Of a stretch of 64,000 bases of DNA, positions 33,661-43,085 are shown piece by piece. The notes beneath the pieces are model-generated. The model searched no databases. It saw nothing but the letters and a program-made list of their open reading frames with translations, and was not told where the DNA came from. Both the position numbers and the translations under genes were made by a program. Within the stretch, counting starts at the first letter, position 1; every line of letters begins with the position of its first letter. Origin of the DNA: Paraburkholderia sediminicola (lineage in GTDB: Bacteria; Pseudomonadota; Gammaproteobacteria; Burkholderiales; Burkholderiaceae); the NCBI RefSeq assembly GCF_902859805.1, contig NZ_CADIKC010000001.1, positions 1,612,001 through 1,676,000 on the forward strand. The letters run 5' to 3'.

Positions 33661-33790
33661 TGCTGTAGCGTGCAACAATGTGTAAGCCACGGCTTACATT
33701 TCTATGCCGCGTAAGATTCACCACTTATACTGCCGCTTGCGGGATTTTCGTTTCGCGGCGGGCTTGCCGCCGCATTACCCAAGACCGAGC

Positions 33791-36700
33791 ATGGCAAGCC
33801 TCAATAAAGCATCACTCGCCTCTTCCATGCAGACCGTGCGCGATGTCGCGCAGTCACGCCGCACCCGGCGTGTCATCACGGGTTTGCTGATCTTCCTCGT
33901 ATTGTTCGGTCTGCTGGGCTTTTTCGCGGCGCCGCCGTTGATTCGCCACATTGCCGAGCAGCAACTCAGCAAGCAACTCGACAGGCCGGCTACGATTGGC
34001 CGCATCGCACTCAATCCGTACACGCTCAAGCTCGAAGCCGATAGCGTGCATATCGGCGAGCGCGGCGGCGCGGGCGATTTTGTCGATATTGCGCGGCTTA
34101 TCGTGAAACCGTCATGGAGCTCGCTGTTTCGTGGCGCGCCGATCGTCGATGAAGTGCAACTCGATTCACCACGCTTTCATATCGTTCGCTACGATGCGCA
34201 ACGCTTCAATTTCACCGACCTGATCGAGAAATTCTCGAAGCAGCCGGCCAAGCCCGATAGCAAGCCGACGCTGTTCTCGGTGTCGAACATTCGCCTCGAA
34301 AACGGCCAGATTACGTTCGACGACAAATTGCTCGGCGCAACCCACGTAATCGATCAATGGAAGCTTGGCATTCCCTTCATCGCTACGCTGCCTTCGAAAA
34401 CCGACATCTTTGTGGAGCCGTTGCTGCGTGCGCGTATCGACGGCAGTCCGCTTGCGATCGACGGCAAGACCAAACCGTTTGCGGCGTCGCGCGAATCGGA
34501 AGTGTCGCTGCGCTTCGACGGGCTCGACGTGCCGCAGCTCATTTCCTACGCACCGACCAAGCTGCCGGTGGTTGTGCAGAGCGGCAAGCTGTCCACCGAT
34601 CTCAAGCTCAACTTCGTCGTCTCGAACGACGCACCCTCGTTACGCGTGGCAGGCACCGTCGACCTGAACGATGTGGACGTGCGCGATCAGAGTAAGGCGC
34701 CGTTCTTCGCGGCGCGCGCGGTGCATGTGGCTGCCGGGATGCTGGAGCCGTTGAAGAGCCTGTATCACATCGACGAGATCCGCATCGACGCGCCGAGCGC
34801 CAATCTTGCGCGTGATAAAGACGGCGTGTTGAGTGCCGAGCGGATGTTCGCGCCTGCGCCTGCGGGAGCTTCCGCATCGGCGGCAGCGTCTGCGCCTGTT
34901 GCGGCATCGGGTGCCGGCGCCGCGGAAAAGCCTGCACAGCCACTGGACTTGTCGATCAAGCGTTTCGTGCTCAACGACGGCACCGTGAACGTTCACGATG
35001 AAGCCGCCTCGCGTCCGGTCGACGTTGGCCTGCAGAAACTGGCTGTGACGCTGACCGATTTCTCGACGCTCGCCACCGCGCCCGCGCATTACACGCTCAA
35101 TACCGACTTCAAAGATGGCGGTGGCTCGCTCGGCGTGGCCGGCGCGTTTGGACTTGTTGCGAAGACCGCCAGCGCGAAGCTCGATCTGAAGTCGTTGAAG
35201 CTGCCGTTGCTGCAACCGTATCTCGACACCGCGACCGCGGCGCAAGTGGTGGACGGCGCGCTGTCCGCCAACGCGAACGTCGGCGCGAACTGGTCGAAGT
35301 CGCCGGTCGCAGTCATGGTCACGGATACGCAACTCGATCTGCAGTCGCTCAAACTCGCGGCGCGTGGCAGCAAGGATCCGGTCGTCTCGCTCGCGCAAGG
35401 CCAGGTGACGGTCAAACAGGTGGACGTCGCAGGGCGTACCGCCGATATCACCGGCGTTGATACGACCGGCCTGGTGGTCAATGCCCAGCGCCTGAAGGAC
35501 GGCAGCATCGACCTCGCCGCGCTCGCGGGTCCGCATCAGGTCGAGCAGAAGCGCACGGCGATCCACGCGGTGAAGAAGGCGGAGGCAGAAGGGCCCGCGT
35601 GGCACTACAAGATCGGCGAACTCAGCCTGAAAGACGCAACCGCCAATTTCACCGACAACACCACGCCGAATCCAGTAAAGCTGAGTGTGACGCCGCTGCA
35701 ATTGAAGGTGCAGCAGATCAGCGACGATCTGAGTAAGCCGCTGCCGGTCGATCTGCAAGCCACGCTCAACAAGAAAGGCACGCTTGGCGTAAAGGGCGAT
35801 GTCACGGCGACGCCGCTCAAGGTGGCCGTCAAGGTGAACGCGAATCGCCTGGATGCGGCGGCCTTCGAACCGTACTTCGGCGGCAAGCTGAATGCGCTGA
35901 TCGCGAGCGCGTTGCTCAATGCAAACGGCGATCTCGCGCTGAGTCAGGCGAAAGCGCTCAAAGCGACGTACCGCGGCGACGTCGCGCTCGTCGACGTGCG
36001 GATGATCGACAAGGCGACTTCGGACCCATTCGCAGGATGGAGTTCACTCGCGCTGACAAACCTCAAGGCCGACTACGACGAACACGGCACCGTGGTCGAC
36101 GCGGGCCGGGTCACGTTCACGAAGTTCTACGGGCGCGTGCTGCTCGACGCGCAAGGCAAGCTGAATCTCAAGGACGTGGTTGCGCACGAAAGCGGCGCCG
36201 CGCAATCGCTGACACGCGACAAGAACGGCGGCCACGAGCCGGTTCCGTTGACGCCGCAGGCTGCATCGGCGCCTGAGGTGGCTTCCGCGCCGGTACCGGC
36301 GTCGTCGGCAACGCCGGCCACAGTGACGGCCGCCACGCCGCCGCAGAGCCCCGTCAAACTTCACTTCGGCCAACTGGTGCTGCAACAGGGCCGCGTGACG
36401 TACACCGACAACTTCATCAAGCCGAACTTCACGGCAAACCTGGTCGGCATTCAAGGCACAGTCGGCGCGTTCGGCACGCAGTCGACTACGCCTGCGCCCG
36501 TGGACATCGCAGCGAAGCTAGCTGCCAATGGTCCGCTGTCGATTCGCGGCACGGTCAATCCGCTGATTGCGAAGCCGGCGCTCGATCTGACTGCGAGCGC
36601 GCACGATATCGAGCTCACCAATCTCACGCCGTATTCGGCGAAATACGCCGGCTATCCAATCACTAAAGGCAAGCTGAACGTCGATCTGCACTACAAGCTC

Positions 36701-37540
36701 GATAACGACCAGTTGAACGCGAACAATCACATTTTTATCGATCAACTCACGTTCGGCGATCACGTCGAGAACGATACGGCGACCAAGCTGCCGGTGCGTC
36801 TCGCGATTTCGCTGCTGAAAAATTCGCGCGGTGAAATCGATGTGAATCTGCCGGTGTCAGGTTCGTTGTCGAATCCGGAGTTCAGCATTGGCGGGCTCAT
36901 CTGGCATGCGGTGCTCAATCTCCTGCAGAAGGCGGTGACCGCGCCGTTCTCGCTGATCGCCAATGCCTTCGGCGGCGGCGGTGAGGAGTTGGGCTATGTC
37001 GAGTTCGAGCCGGGTTCGGCGAAACTGTCCGACGCTGCGGACAAGAAACTCGACACTATCGTGAAGGCGCTGGCCGACAAGAGTTCGATCCGTATCGATC
37101 TGATTGGCCGTGTCGATCCGGCCGTTGACGGGCCGGGACTGCGCGCGCAATACGTCGAGCGCCAGGTCAAGCAGCAGAAGATCAAGGACGTGGTGGGCAA
37201 TGGCGAAAGCGTCGATCTGTCGACCGTTACCGTGGATCCGAAGGAATACGACAAGTACTTGAGCAAGGCCTACAAGGCGGCCGACTTCAAGAAGCCGCGC
37301 AATTTTGTCGGCTTGACCAAGAGCTTGCCGGACGACGAGATGAAGGCGGCGATGGCCGCTAATGCGCCGATCGACGACGCCAGCTTGCGTCAGCTCGCCC
37401 AGCAGCGGGCGCAAGCTGTGCAGCAGTATTTCGAAGGCAAGATCGACAGCAGCCGCGTGTTTATCGTCGCGCCGAAACTGGACGCTGATGGCATCAAGGA
37501 CAAGGGCGCCACGACGCGGGTGGACTTCGGGTTGAAGTGA
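33791..37540 (+). CDS. AsmA-like DUF748 envelope protein
   Basis: The 1,249-residue protein has one N-terminal membrane anchor (VITGLLIFLVLFGLLGFFAA, about residues 30-49) and a very long periplasmic part of AsmA/DUF748 repeats (LSKQLDRPATIGRIALNPYT, VTYTDNFIKPNFTANLVGIQ), predicted to form an elongated beta-groove as in AsmA/TamB-like lipid carriers. Two Ala/Ser/Pro-rich linkers (about residues 350-385 and 825-860) interrupt it. The C-terminus (VEFEPGSAKLSDAADKKLDT) resembles the start of an OmpA-like peptidoglycan-binding fold, though degenerate. ATG 33791 is preferred to 33704 because the anchor then lies near the N-terminus. Phospholipid transport is inference from the family. Confidence 0.87.
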   Translation: MASLNKASLASSMQTVRDVAQSRRTRRVITGLLIFLVLFGLLGFFAAPPLIRHIAEQQLSKQLDRPATIGRIALNPYTLKLEADSVHIGERGGAGDFVDIARLIVKPSWSSLFRGAPIVDEVQLDSPRFHIVRYDAQRFNFTDLIEKFSKQPAKPDSKPTLFSVSNIRLENGQITFDDKLLGATHVIDQWKLGIPFIATLPSKTDIFVEPLLRARIDGSPLAIDGKTKPFAASRESEVSLRFDGLDVPQLISYAPTKLPVVVQSGKLSTDLKLNFVVSNDAPSLRVAGTVDLNDVDVRDQSKAPFFAARAVHVAAGMLEPLKSLYHIDEIRIDAPSANLARDKDGVLSAERMFAPAPAGASASAAASAPVAASGAGAAEKPAQPLDLSIKRFVLNDGTVNVHDEAASRPVDVGLQKLAVTLTDFSTLATAPAHYTLNTDFKDGGGSLGVAGAFGLVAKTASAKLDLKSLKLPLLQPYLDTATAAQVVDGALSANANVGANWSKSPVAVMVTDTQLDLQSLKLAARGSKDPVVSLAQGQVTVKQVDVAGRTADITGVDTTGLVVNAQRLKDGSIDLAALAGPHQVEQKRTAIHAVKKAEAEGPAWHYKIGELSLKDATANFTDNTTPNPVKLSVTPLQLKVQQISDDLSKPLPVDLQATLNKKGTLGVKGDVTATPLKVAVKVNANRLDAAAFEPYFGGKLNALIASALLNANGDLALSQAKALKATYRGDVALVDVRMIDKATSDPFAGWSSLALTNLKADYDEHGTVVDAGRVTFTKFYGRVLLDAQGKLNLKDVVAHESGAAQSLTRDKNGGHEPVPLTPQAASAPEVASAPVPASSATPATVTAATPPQSPVKLHFGQLVLQQGRVTYTDNFIKPNFTANLVGIQGTVGAFGTQSTTPAPVDIAAKLAANGPLSIRGTVNPLIAKPALDLTASAHDIELTNLTPYSAKYAGYPITKGKLNVDLHYKLDNDQLNANNHIFIDQLTFGDHVENDTATKLPVRLAISLLKNSRGEIDVNLPVSGSLSNPEFSIGGLIWHAVLNLLQKAVTAPFSLIANAFGGGGEELGYVEFEPGSAKLSDAADKKLDTIVKALADKSSIRIDLIGRVDPAVDGPGLRAQYVERQVKQQKIKDVVGNGESVDLSTVTVDPKEYDKYLSKAYKAADFKKPRNFVGLTKSLPDDEMKAAMAANAPIDDASLRQLAQQRAQAVQQYFEGKIDSSRVFIVAPKLDADGIKDKGATTRVDFGLK

Positions 37541-37565
37541 TACGTTGTGTTGCGACGCGAGCCGG

Positions 37566-39116
37566 TTAAGCGGCTCGTGTCGGCACTTTCTTCAACGCCG
37601 TCTGCTCGATCACGCGCGCGAGCGTGTCGAAAGCCGGACCGATCTTTTCGTTCGGCACGCAGGCGTAGCCCAGCAACAGTCCGCGTCGCGCGGGCGTCTC
37701 GCTGCTGTAGTAAGCGGCGAGGGGGCGCACGATCACGCCGGCATCGTAAGCCGCCGCTGTCACTGCGCGATCGTTCGCGTGATCGGGTAGCCCAAGCACC
37801 AGATGCAGGCCGGCCTCGTCGCCCATCACGGGTAGCTCGTTGCCGAAACGCGCGGTGATCGCATCGATCAGAATCTGCCGGCGTTCACCGTAGAGCGCAC
37901 GCATACGGCGAACATGCGATGTGAGATGGCCGTCCATGATGAAGTCGGTCATCACGGCCTGCTGCATCAACTGTCCCTCGCGATACAGCTCTGCCACGCC
38001 CGTGCGGAATGTATCTACCAGATGTTCCGGTGCGATCATGTAGCCGATCCGCAAACCCGGAAACAGCATCTTTCCCAGGCTGCCCACGTAGATCACCTGA
38101 CCTGCGTCGTCTAGCCCTTGCAACGACGCGAGTGGTCGGCTGCCGTAGCGGAACTCGCTGTCGTAGTCGTCCTCGATGATCCAGACGTTGTGCTGGCGCG
38201 CGTATTCGAGCAACGTGCGGCGGCGCGCGAGACTCATCACCATGCCGAGCGGATATTGATGCGATGGCGTGACGAGCGCCAACCGCGGTGGCTGTTGCAG
38301 ATCCTGCTCGCGCGGGTTGAGACCCTCGTCATCCACCGGCACCGGCACTAGCGTAATCCCTGACGATTGCAGCACGCTGCGTGCACCCCAATAGCATGGC
38401 TCCTCTACCCACGCGCGATCGCCGACGTCGGTCAACAAGCGCACGGCCAGATCGATCGATTGATGAATACCCGTCGTGATGATGATCTGGTCCGGCGTGC
38501 AATTCACCGAACGCGCGACGCGCAGGTAATCGGACAACGCGCGCCTTAACGGCCGATAGCCGCCGCCTGGCGCATAGGTCAGCAGATCGGGATTGGCCTC
38601 CTTCCACAACCTTGCTTGCAAGCGGCTCCACGTGCGCGCCGGAAACTCAGCGACGTCGGGTACGCCCGGCATGAACGCGCCCCATTGTTTGGCGGACACG
38701 CCTGCCTGATCGATGAGCCTGCGCCCGCGCGTGGAGAGGTCGCCCAGATCGCGTTTGGGTGGTTTTATAGCCTCGGCTGTCGGAGTGCCTTGCGCGTCGA
38801 CACTGGCCACCACCGGCTTCTTGCGCGCATTCACTGCCGCAGTATCCGGCCGCGTGTCGGCGACATAGGTGCCGCTGCCGGTGGTCGAGATCACATAGCC
38901 TTCGGCGGTCAACTGATCGTAGACGTGCAGCACCGTATTGCGCGCGATGCCGAGGTCCTCGGCGAGCACGCGCGAACTGGGCAGCTTGGTGCCAGGCGGC
39001 AGCTGGCCGGTCAGGATGGCCTGCTGCATCAGCCGCAACGTCTGTCTGTAGACCGGTTCGGCGGCGGCGCGGTCGAGCCGCGCGGCGAGCCAATCCGACA
39101 AGATCACGGTGTCCAA
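37566..39116 (-). CDS. MocR-family transcriptional regulator
   Basis: An N-terminal GntR-type winged helix (AILTGQLPPGTKLPSSRVLA, GIARNTVLHVYDQLTAEGYV) is fused through a linker to a fold-type I aminotransferase-like domain that binds pyridoxal phosphate (TGIHQSIDLAVRLL, WIIEDDYDSEFRYG, YVGSLGKMLFPGLRIGYM; the Lys of SLGKML is the PLP Schiff-base residue). The length (516) is typical. It is divergent from the polyamine-type ABC operon, and three GGTTCTA half-sites lie right before its start, so it probably controls that operon and itself in response to a PLP-reactive amine or amino acid. Confidence 0.92.
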   Translation of the reverse strand: MDTVILSDWLAARLDRAAAEPVYRQTLRLMQQAILTGQLPPGTKLPSSRVLAEDLGIARNTVLHVYDQLTAEGYVISTTGSGTYVADTRPDTAAVNARKKPVVASVDAQGTPTAEAIKPPKRDLGDLSTRGRRLIDQAGVSAKQWGAFMPGVPDVAEFPARTWSRLQARLWKEANPDLLTYAPGGGYRPLRRALSDYLRVARSVNCTPDQIIITTGIHQSIDLAVRLLTDVGDRAWVEEPCYWGARSVLQSSGITLVPVPVDDEGLNPREQDLQQPPRLALVTPSHQYPLGMVMSLARRRTLLEYARQHNVWIIEDDYDSEFRYGSRPLASLQGLDDAGQVIYVGSLGKMLFPGLRIGYMIAPEHLVDTFRTGVAELYREGQLMQQAVMTDFIMDGHLTSHVRRMRALYGERRQILIDAITARFGNELPVMGDEAGLHLVLGLPDHANDRAVTAAAYDAGVIVRPLAAYYSSETPARRGLLLGYACVPNEKIGPAFDTLARVIEQTALKKVPTRAA

Positions 39117-39117
39117 G

Positions 39118-39175
39118 TGGTTCTATCCGGAATAATGAAATGGTTCCATATTGTAGAACCGTAAGGGACTATAGT
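39118..39175. promoter_or_regulatory. MocR-type operator between mocR and ABC operon
   Basis: TGGTTCTAT (39118-39126) and TGGTTCCAT (39141-39149) form a direct repeat with 23-bp spacing, and TAGAACC (39154-39160) is an inverted third half-site. Direct repeats about two helical turns apart are usual for MocR regulators. A TATAGT -10-like box at 39170-39175 faces the ABC operon without a recognisable -35, which would suit activation. Confidence 0.6.
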
Positions 39176-39246
39176 GAGCCACGCAATTAATGCAATCCCG
39201 CTGTTTTGCAGGGGGAGCCAGCCGGAGCGCAGAGGAGACTAGTGCG

Positions 39247-40344
39247 ATGAAAACCGATGACGTGATCGTCAGCTTTCGAGGTGTGCGCAAGACATACGAC
39301 GGCGAAACGCTGGTCGTCAAACAACTCGATCTGGATATCTATCAGGGCGAATTCCTGACGCTGCTTGGGCCGTCCGGATCAGGGAAAACCACATGTCTGA
39401 TGATGCTGGCGGGCTTCGAATTCCCCACTGGCGGCGAGATCTGGCTCGACGGCACGCTGCTCAATACCGTGCCGCCGCACAAGCGCAACATCGGCATGGT
39501 GTTTCAGAACTACGCGCTGTTTCCGCATCTGACGGTCGAGCAGAACGTCGCGTATCCGCTCACTGTGCGCAAACTGTCGGCGGAAGAGCGTGCACATCGC
39601 ACGAATAACGCGCTGAAGATGGTGCGCATGGAAAGCTTCGCAAAGCGTTATCCCGCGCAGCTTTCCGGTGGCCAGCAGCAACGTATCGCATTGGCGCGGG
39701 CGCTCGTGTTCGAGCCGAAGCTCGTGCTGATGGATGAACCGCTCGGCGCACTCGACAAGCAGTTGCGCGAACACATGCAGTACGAACTTAAATCATTGCA
39801 CGAGAAGCTTGGCGTGACGTTCGTGTATGTCACGCACGATCAGGGCGAAGCGCTGACCATGTCCGATCGCGTTGCAGTGTTCGATAAAGGCATCGTGCAG
39901 CAACTCGATACCGTGGATCGTCTTTACGAATCGCCGTGCAACGAGTTCGTTGCGAACTTCATCGGCGACAGCAACAAGCTGCGCGGCACGATTGCGAACG
40001 TCGATGGCGAGTACTGCGAGTTCCATCTGATTGACGGCACGCGCCTCACCGGACGCAATATTGGCGGTGCGCGGGCGGGCACGCCGGCGGTTGCGTGTAT
40101 CCGGCCTGAACGCATGAAACTCGCCAACGGCGTGTCACGGCCTGGCGCCAATGCACTAAGCGGCGAAGCGCGCGGCCTGATCTATTTCGGCGACCACGTG
40201 CGGATGCGCTGTGGTCTGCCGGAGCAGGACGAGTGCTTCGTTAAGGTGCCGCTCGGCACCGATGCACTCGAAACCTTCGCACCTGGCGCGCCCGTCGCGC
40301 TCGAGTTTGCGCCGGAGCATCTGCGAGTGTTTGCAGGCGCGTGA
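39247..40344 (+). CDS. ABC transporter ATPase, PotA-like
   Basis: This is the nucleotide-binding subunit energising import. It shows Walker A (GPSGSGKTT), Q-loop (VFQNYALFPHLTVEQNVAYP), the signature LSGGQQQRIALARAL, Walker B (VLMDEP) and the H-loop (VTHDQGEA), followed by a C-terminal TOBE domain with FIGDSNKLRG. The 365-residue length fits the spermidine/putrescine PotA/PotG group. ATG 39247 removes 19 unlikely residues. It is the first gene of a four-gene operon (ATPase, binding protein, two permeases). Confidence 0.9.
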   Translation: MKTDDVIVSFRGVRKTYDGETLVVKQLDLDIYQGEFLTLLGPSGSGKTTCLMMLAGFEFPTGGEIWLDGTLLNTVPPHKRNIGMVFQNYALFPHLTVEQNVAYPLTVRKLSAEERAHRTNNALKMVRMESFAKRYPAQLSGGQQQRIALARALVFEPKLVLMDEPLGALDKQLREHMQYELKSLHEKLGVTFVYVTHDQGEALTMSDRVAVFDKGIVQQLDTVDRLYESPCNEFVANFIGDSNKLRGTIANVDGEYCEFHLIDGTRLTGRNIGGARAGTPAVACIRPERMKLANGVSRPGANALSGEARGLIYFGDHVRMRCGLPEQDECFVKVPLGTDALETFAPGAPVALEFAPEHLRVFAGA

Positions 40345-40468
40345 GCGTAGGCAATGCATGGTTCGCAGGTCGTTCGACGCAGATAAAAGAAGCAGTTCAC
40401 CTAAGCAGCACATAACAAGTCGCACTGTACGTAGCTTGAAGCACACCACCAAAGGAGAGCAACACACC

Positions 40469-41518
40469 ATGAGCAAGATCGGGAAATCGCGCTGCGCCAT
40501 CGCTGTCGGTGCTGTGGCGCTCGCGCTGGGCGCCGCGCAAGTCAATGCAGCTGAACTGACGGTCGTCAATTTCGGCGGCGCGAATGGCGACGCGCAAAAG
40601 GTCGCATTTAACCAGCCGTTCGAAACGCAAACCAGCAATAAAGTGACCGCTGTTGAATACAACGGTGAGCAGGCCAAAGTGAAGGCGATGGTCGAAGCCA
40701 AGCACGTGAATTGGGACGTGGTGGAAGTTGAGTCGGGCGACATCGGCCGTGGTTGCGATGAAGGCCTGTACGAGAAGCTCGACTGGTCGAAGATCGGCAA
40801 GAAGTCGGATCTGATTCCGGAAGCGCCGCAAACCTGCGGCGTGGGCTTCTTCGTGTGGTCGACGGCACTCGCGTACAACGCCGACAAGCTGAAAACCGCG
40901 CCGGCCGGCTGGGCCGACTTCTGGGACGTGAAGAAATTCCCTGGCAAGCGCGCGATGCGCAAGGGCGCGCGTTACAACCTCGAATTCGCGCTGATGGCCG
41001 ACGGCGTGCCGCCGAAGGACGTCTACAAGGTGCTCGCCACCAAGGAAGGCCAGGATCGCGCGTTCAAGAAGCTCGACGAACTGAAGCCGAATATCCAGTG
41101 GTGGGAAGCGGGCGCGCAGCCGCCGCAATTCCTGGTCGCGGGTGACGTGGTGATGTCCACTGCGTACAACGGCCGTATCGACGCCGCGCAGAAGGAAGGC
41201 AAGAACCTCAAGGTCGTGTGGAACGGCAGCATTTACGACCTCGACTACTGGGCGATTCCGAAGGGCACGCCGAACAAGGCGCTGGCTGAGAAATACATCG
41301 CCTATTCGCTTTCGTCGAAGCCGCAACAGGACTACGCGCACAACATCGCGTACGGTCCGGTGAACGTGGCGGCCATCAAGGCGCTCGATCCGAAGACGCT
41401 CGCGAATCTGCCGAACTCGCCGGCGAATGGCAAGAACGCAGTGCTGCAGAATCTCTCGTTCTGGACCGATCATGGCGATGAACTGGAGCAACGTTTTTCT
41501 TCGTGGGCTTCGAAGTAA
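40469..41518 (+). CDS. ABC transporter periplasmic binding protein, PotD-like
   Basis: A signal peptide (AIAVGAVALALGAAQVNAA) precedes a COG0687-type solute-binding protein (349 aa in total). Features include LTVVNFGGANGDAQKVAF, YNGEQAKVKAMVEAKHVNWD, FFVWSTALAYNADKLK, and DLDYWAIPKGTPNKALAEKY. Two lobes are expected to close over a polyamine or a similar cationic amine. The start has AAAGGAGA 8 bases upstream. The second operon gene, followed by a stable hairpin; binding proteins are often expressed at higher level than permeases through such 3' structures. Confidence 0.9.
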   Translation: MSKIGKSRCAIAVGAVALALGAAQVNAAELTVVNFGGANGDAQKVAFNQPFETQTSNKVTAVEYNGEQAKVKAMVEAKHVNWDVVEVESGDIGRGCDEGLYEKLDWSKIGKKSDLIPEAPQTCGVGFFVWSTALAYNADKLKTAPAGWADFWDVKKFPGKRAMRKGARYNLEFALMADGVPPKDVYKVLATKEGQDRAFKKLDELKPNIQWWEAGAQPPQFLVAGDVVMSTAYNGRIDAAQKEGKNLKVVWNGSIYDLDYWAIPKGTPNKALAEKYIAYSLSSKPQQDYAHNIAYGPVNVAAIKALDPKTLANLPNSPANGKNAVLQNLSFWTDHGDELEQRFSSWASK

Positions 41519-41530
41519 TTAGTTAAGCGT

Positions 41531-41549
41531 GAGAAGGCGCGGCCTTCTC
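41531..41549 (+). other. Hairpin after the binding-protein gene
   Basis: GAGAAGGC (41531-41538) and GCCTTCTC (41542-41549) make a perfect 8-bp stem with a 3-base loop, 12 bp after the stop and without a T run. It probably protects the upstream mRNA or limits read-through into the permease genes. The remaining 230 bp to the permease start show nothing else. Confidence 0.55.
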
Positions 41550-41783
41550 GTTACCGAAGCCGCGCTGTATCGACGCGATGAAACGCAAACGCATGTCTTC
41601 GCGATGTGTGTGAATGGCCGGATGCATGGGTTCGGAGCAAGGGTTTTGCATGAGACCAGAGGAACGCGCCATGGCGCTGGAGTAAGCGCCATGGCGCCAA
41701 TTCCAGCCGACATGCGAACTCTGGTCGATAGCTAAGACGCTCACTCCGGATTGACATGCGAGTGCGTGGGATAGGAGACGGGT

Positions 41784-43061
41784 GTGACTACGATGACGAT
41801 CGCCGGCGATTCGACGCCTGAGTCGAATGTTCGGCTCAAGCGAGAACTGAAGGCCGCGGAAGCGAAGAAGCGCGCGATGGCGCTGCTGCTGATTGCCCCG
41901 CTCGCCATTTTTCTGCTGCTGATTTTCGTTGTGCCGATCGGTGCGCTGCTGACGCGCGCCGCGCAGAATCCGGAAGTGGTTAACGCCTTGCCGCATACGC
42001 TAAATGCATTGCGCGGTTGGGACCGCAAGACGCCGCCTCCTGATGCAGCGTATGCCGCATTGGCTGTGGACCTCGCTGCGGTTGCCGATAGCGATGGCAT
42101 GGGTGCGCTGGCGCGCCGCCTGAATGTCGAAATTCCCGGCTACCGCTCTCTGGTAGCGAAATCGGCGCATGCGATGCCGTTCGTCGACGACAACAGCAAG
42201 CCATTGAATCTCACACCTGCGCAAGTTCACGCGAAGTTCGTCGAAATCGACGAGCGCTGGAATGACATCGCGTATTGGCAGGCGATTGCAAAGAATTCTG
42301 GTGCGTATTCGCCGTTTTATCTACTGGCTTCGTTGGACCACAAGCAGGACGCGTTCGGCCACATTATTCCGACCGATCCAGACCAACAGATTTATCTCGC
42401 CGTGTTTAGCCGTACGTTTGTGATCGGCGCTGCCGTGACCTTTTTTGCGCTGCTGCTCGGATACCCGCTCGCGTACTGGATCTCGACATTGTCCGATCGT
42501 CGCGCGAATCTGGTGATGATTCTCGTACTGATTCCGTTCTGGACGTCGATCCTCGTGCGTGTCGCCGCGTGGATTGTGATTCTGCAAAGCGAAGGGCTGG
42601 TGAACAAGGCGCTGATTGCGAGCGGGCTGTTGCATGATCCGCTGTCGCTGCTGTTCAACCGAACCGGTGTGTACATCTCGATGACGCACATTCTGCTGCC
42701 GTTCATGATCTTGCCTCTGTATAGCGTGATGAAGTCGATCCCGCCGACCTATCAGCGCGCCGCGATCTCGCTCGGCAGCCATCCGTTTGCCGCGTTCTGG
42801 CGCGTGTATGTGCCGCAGACCTATCCGGGCATTGGTGCGGGTGCACTGCTCGTGTTCATTCTGGCTATCGGTTACTACATTACGCCGGCATTGCTCGGAG
42901 GACCAGGCGACCAGATGGTCAGCTACTACGTCGCGTACTTCACCAACGTGACGATCAACTGGGGCATGGCGTGTGCACTCGGCGGTTTGCTGCTCGCCGC
43001 GACGCTCGTGCTGTATGTCATCTACGGACGCTTTACGCGTTCGTCACTGAGCCTCGGCTGA
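41784..43061 (+). CDS. ABC transporter permease, PotB-like
   Basis: One of two membrane subunits of the importer. The 425-residue protein has TM1 near residues 35-55 (LLLIAPLAIFLLLIFVVPIG), then a periplasmic insertion of about 145 residues, then five TM segments beginning AVFSRTFVIGAAVTFFALLL. The EAA loop (ISLGSHPFAAFWRVYVPQ) contacts the ATPase. The insertion between TM1 and TM2 makes it longer than E. coli PotB (about 285) but is known in COG1176 relatives. GTG 41784 has AGGAGA 5 bases upstream; ATG 41793 is an alternative. Confidence 0.87.
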   Translation: MTTMTIAGDSTPESNVRLKRELKAAEAKKRAMALLLIAPLAIFLLLIFVVPIGALLTRAAQNPEVVNALPHTLNALRGWDRKTPPPDAAYAALAVDLAAVADSDGMGALARRLNVEIPGYRSLVAKSAHAMPFVDDNSKPLNLTPAQVHAKFVEIDERWNDIAYWQAIAKNSGAYSPFYLLASLDHKQDAFGHIIPTDPDQQIYLAVFSRTFVIGAAVTFFALLLGYPLAYWISTLSDRRANLVMILVLIPFWTSILVRVAAWIVILQSEGLVNKALIASGLLHDPLSLLFNRTGVYISMTHILLPFMILPLYSVMKSIPPTYQRAAISLGSHPFAAFWRVYVPQTYPGIGAGALLVFILAIGYYITPALLGGPGDQMVSYYVAYFTNVTINWGMACALGGLLLAATLVLYVIYGRFTRSSLSLG

Positions 43062-43085
43062 TTGGCTGAACGGAACTTACTCGCG

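Noticed and set aside
37566..39116. Aminotransferase gene
   Set aside because: The aminotransferase-like domain is fused to a GntR helix-turn-helix, so it is a MocR regulator rather than an enzyme.
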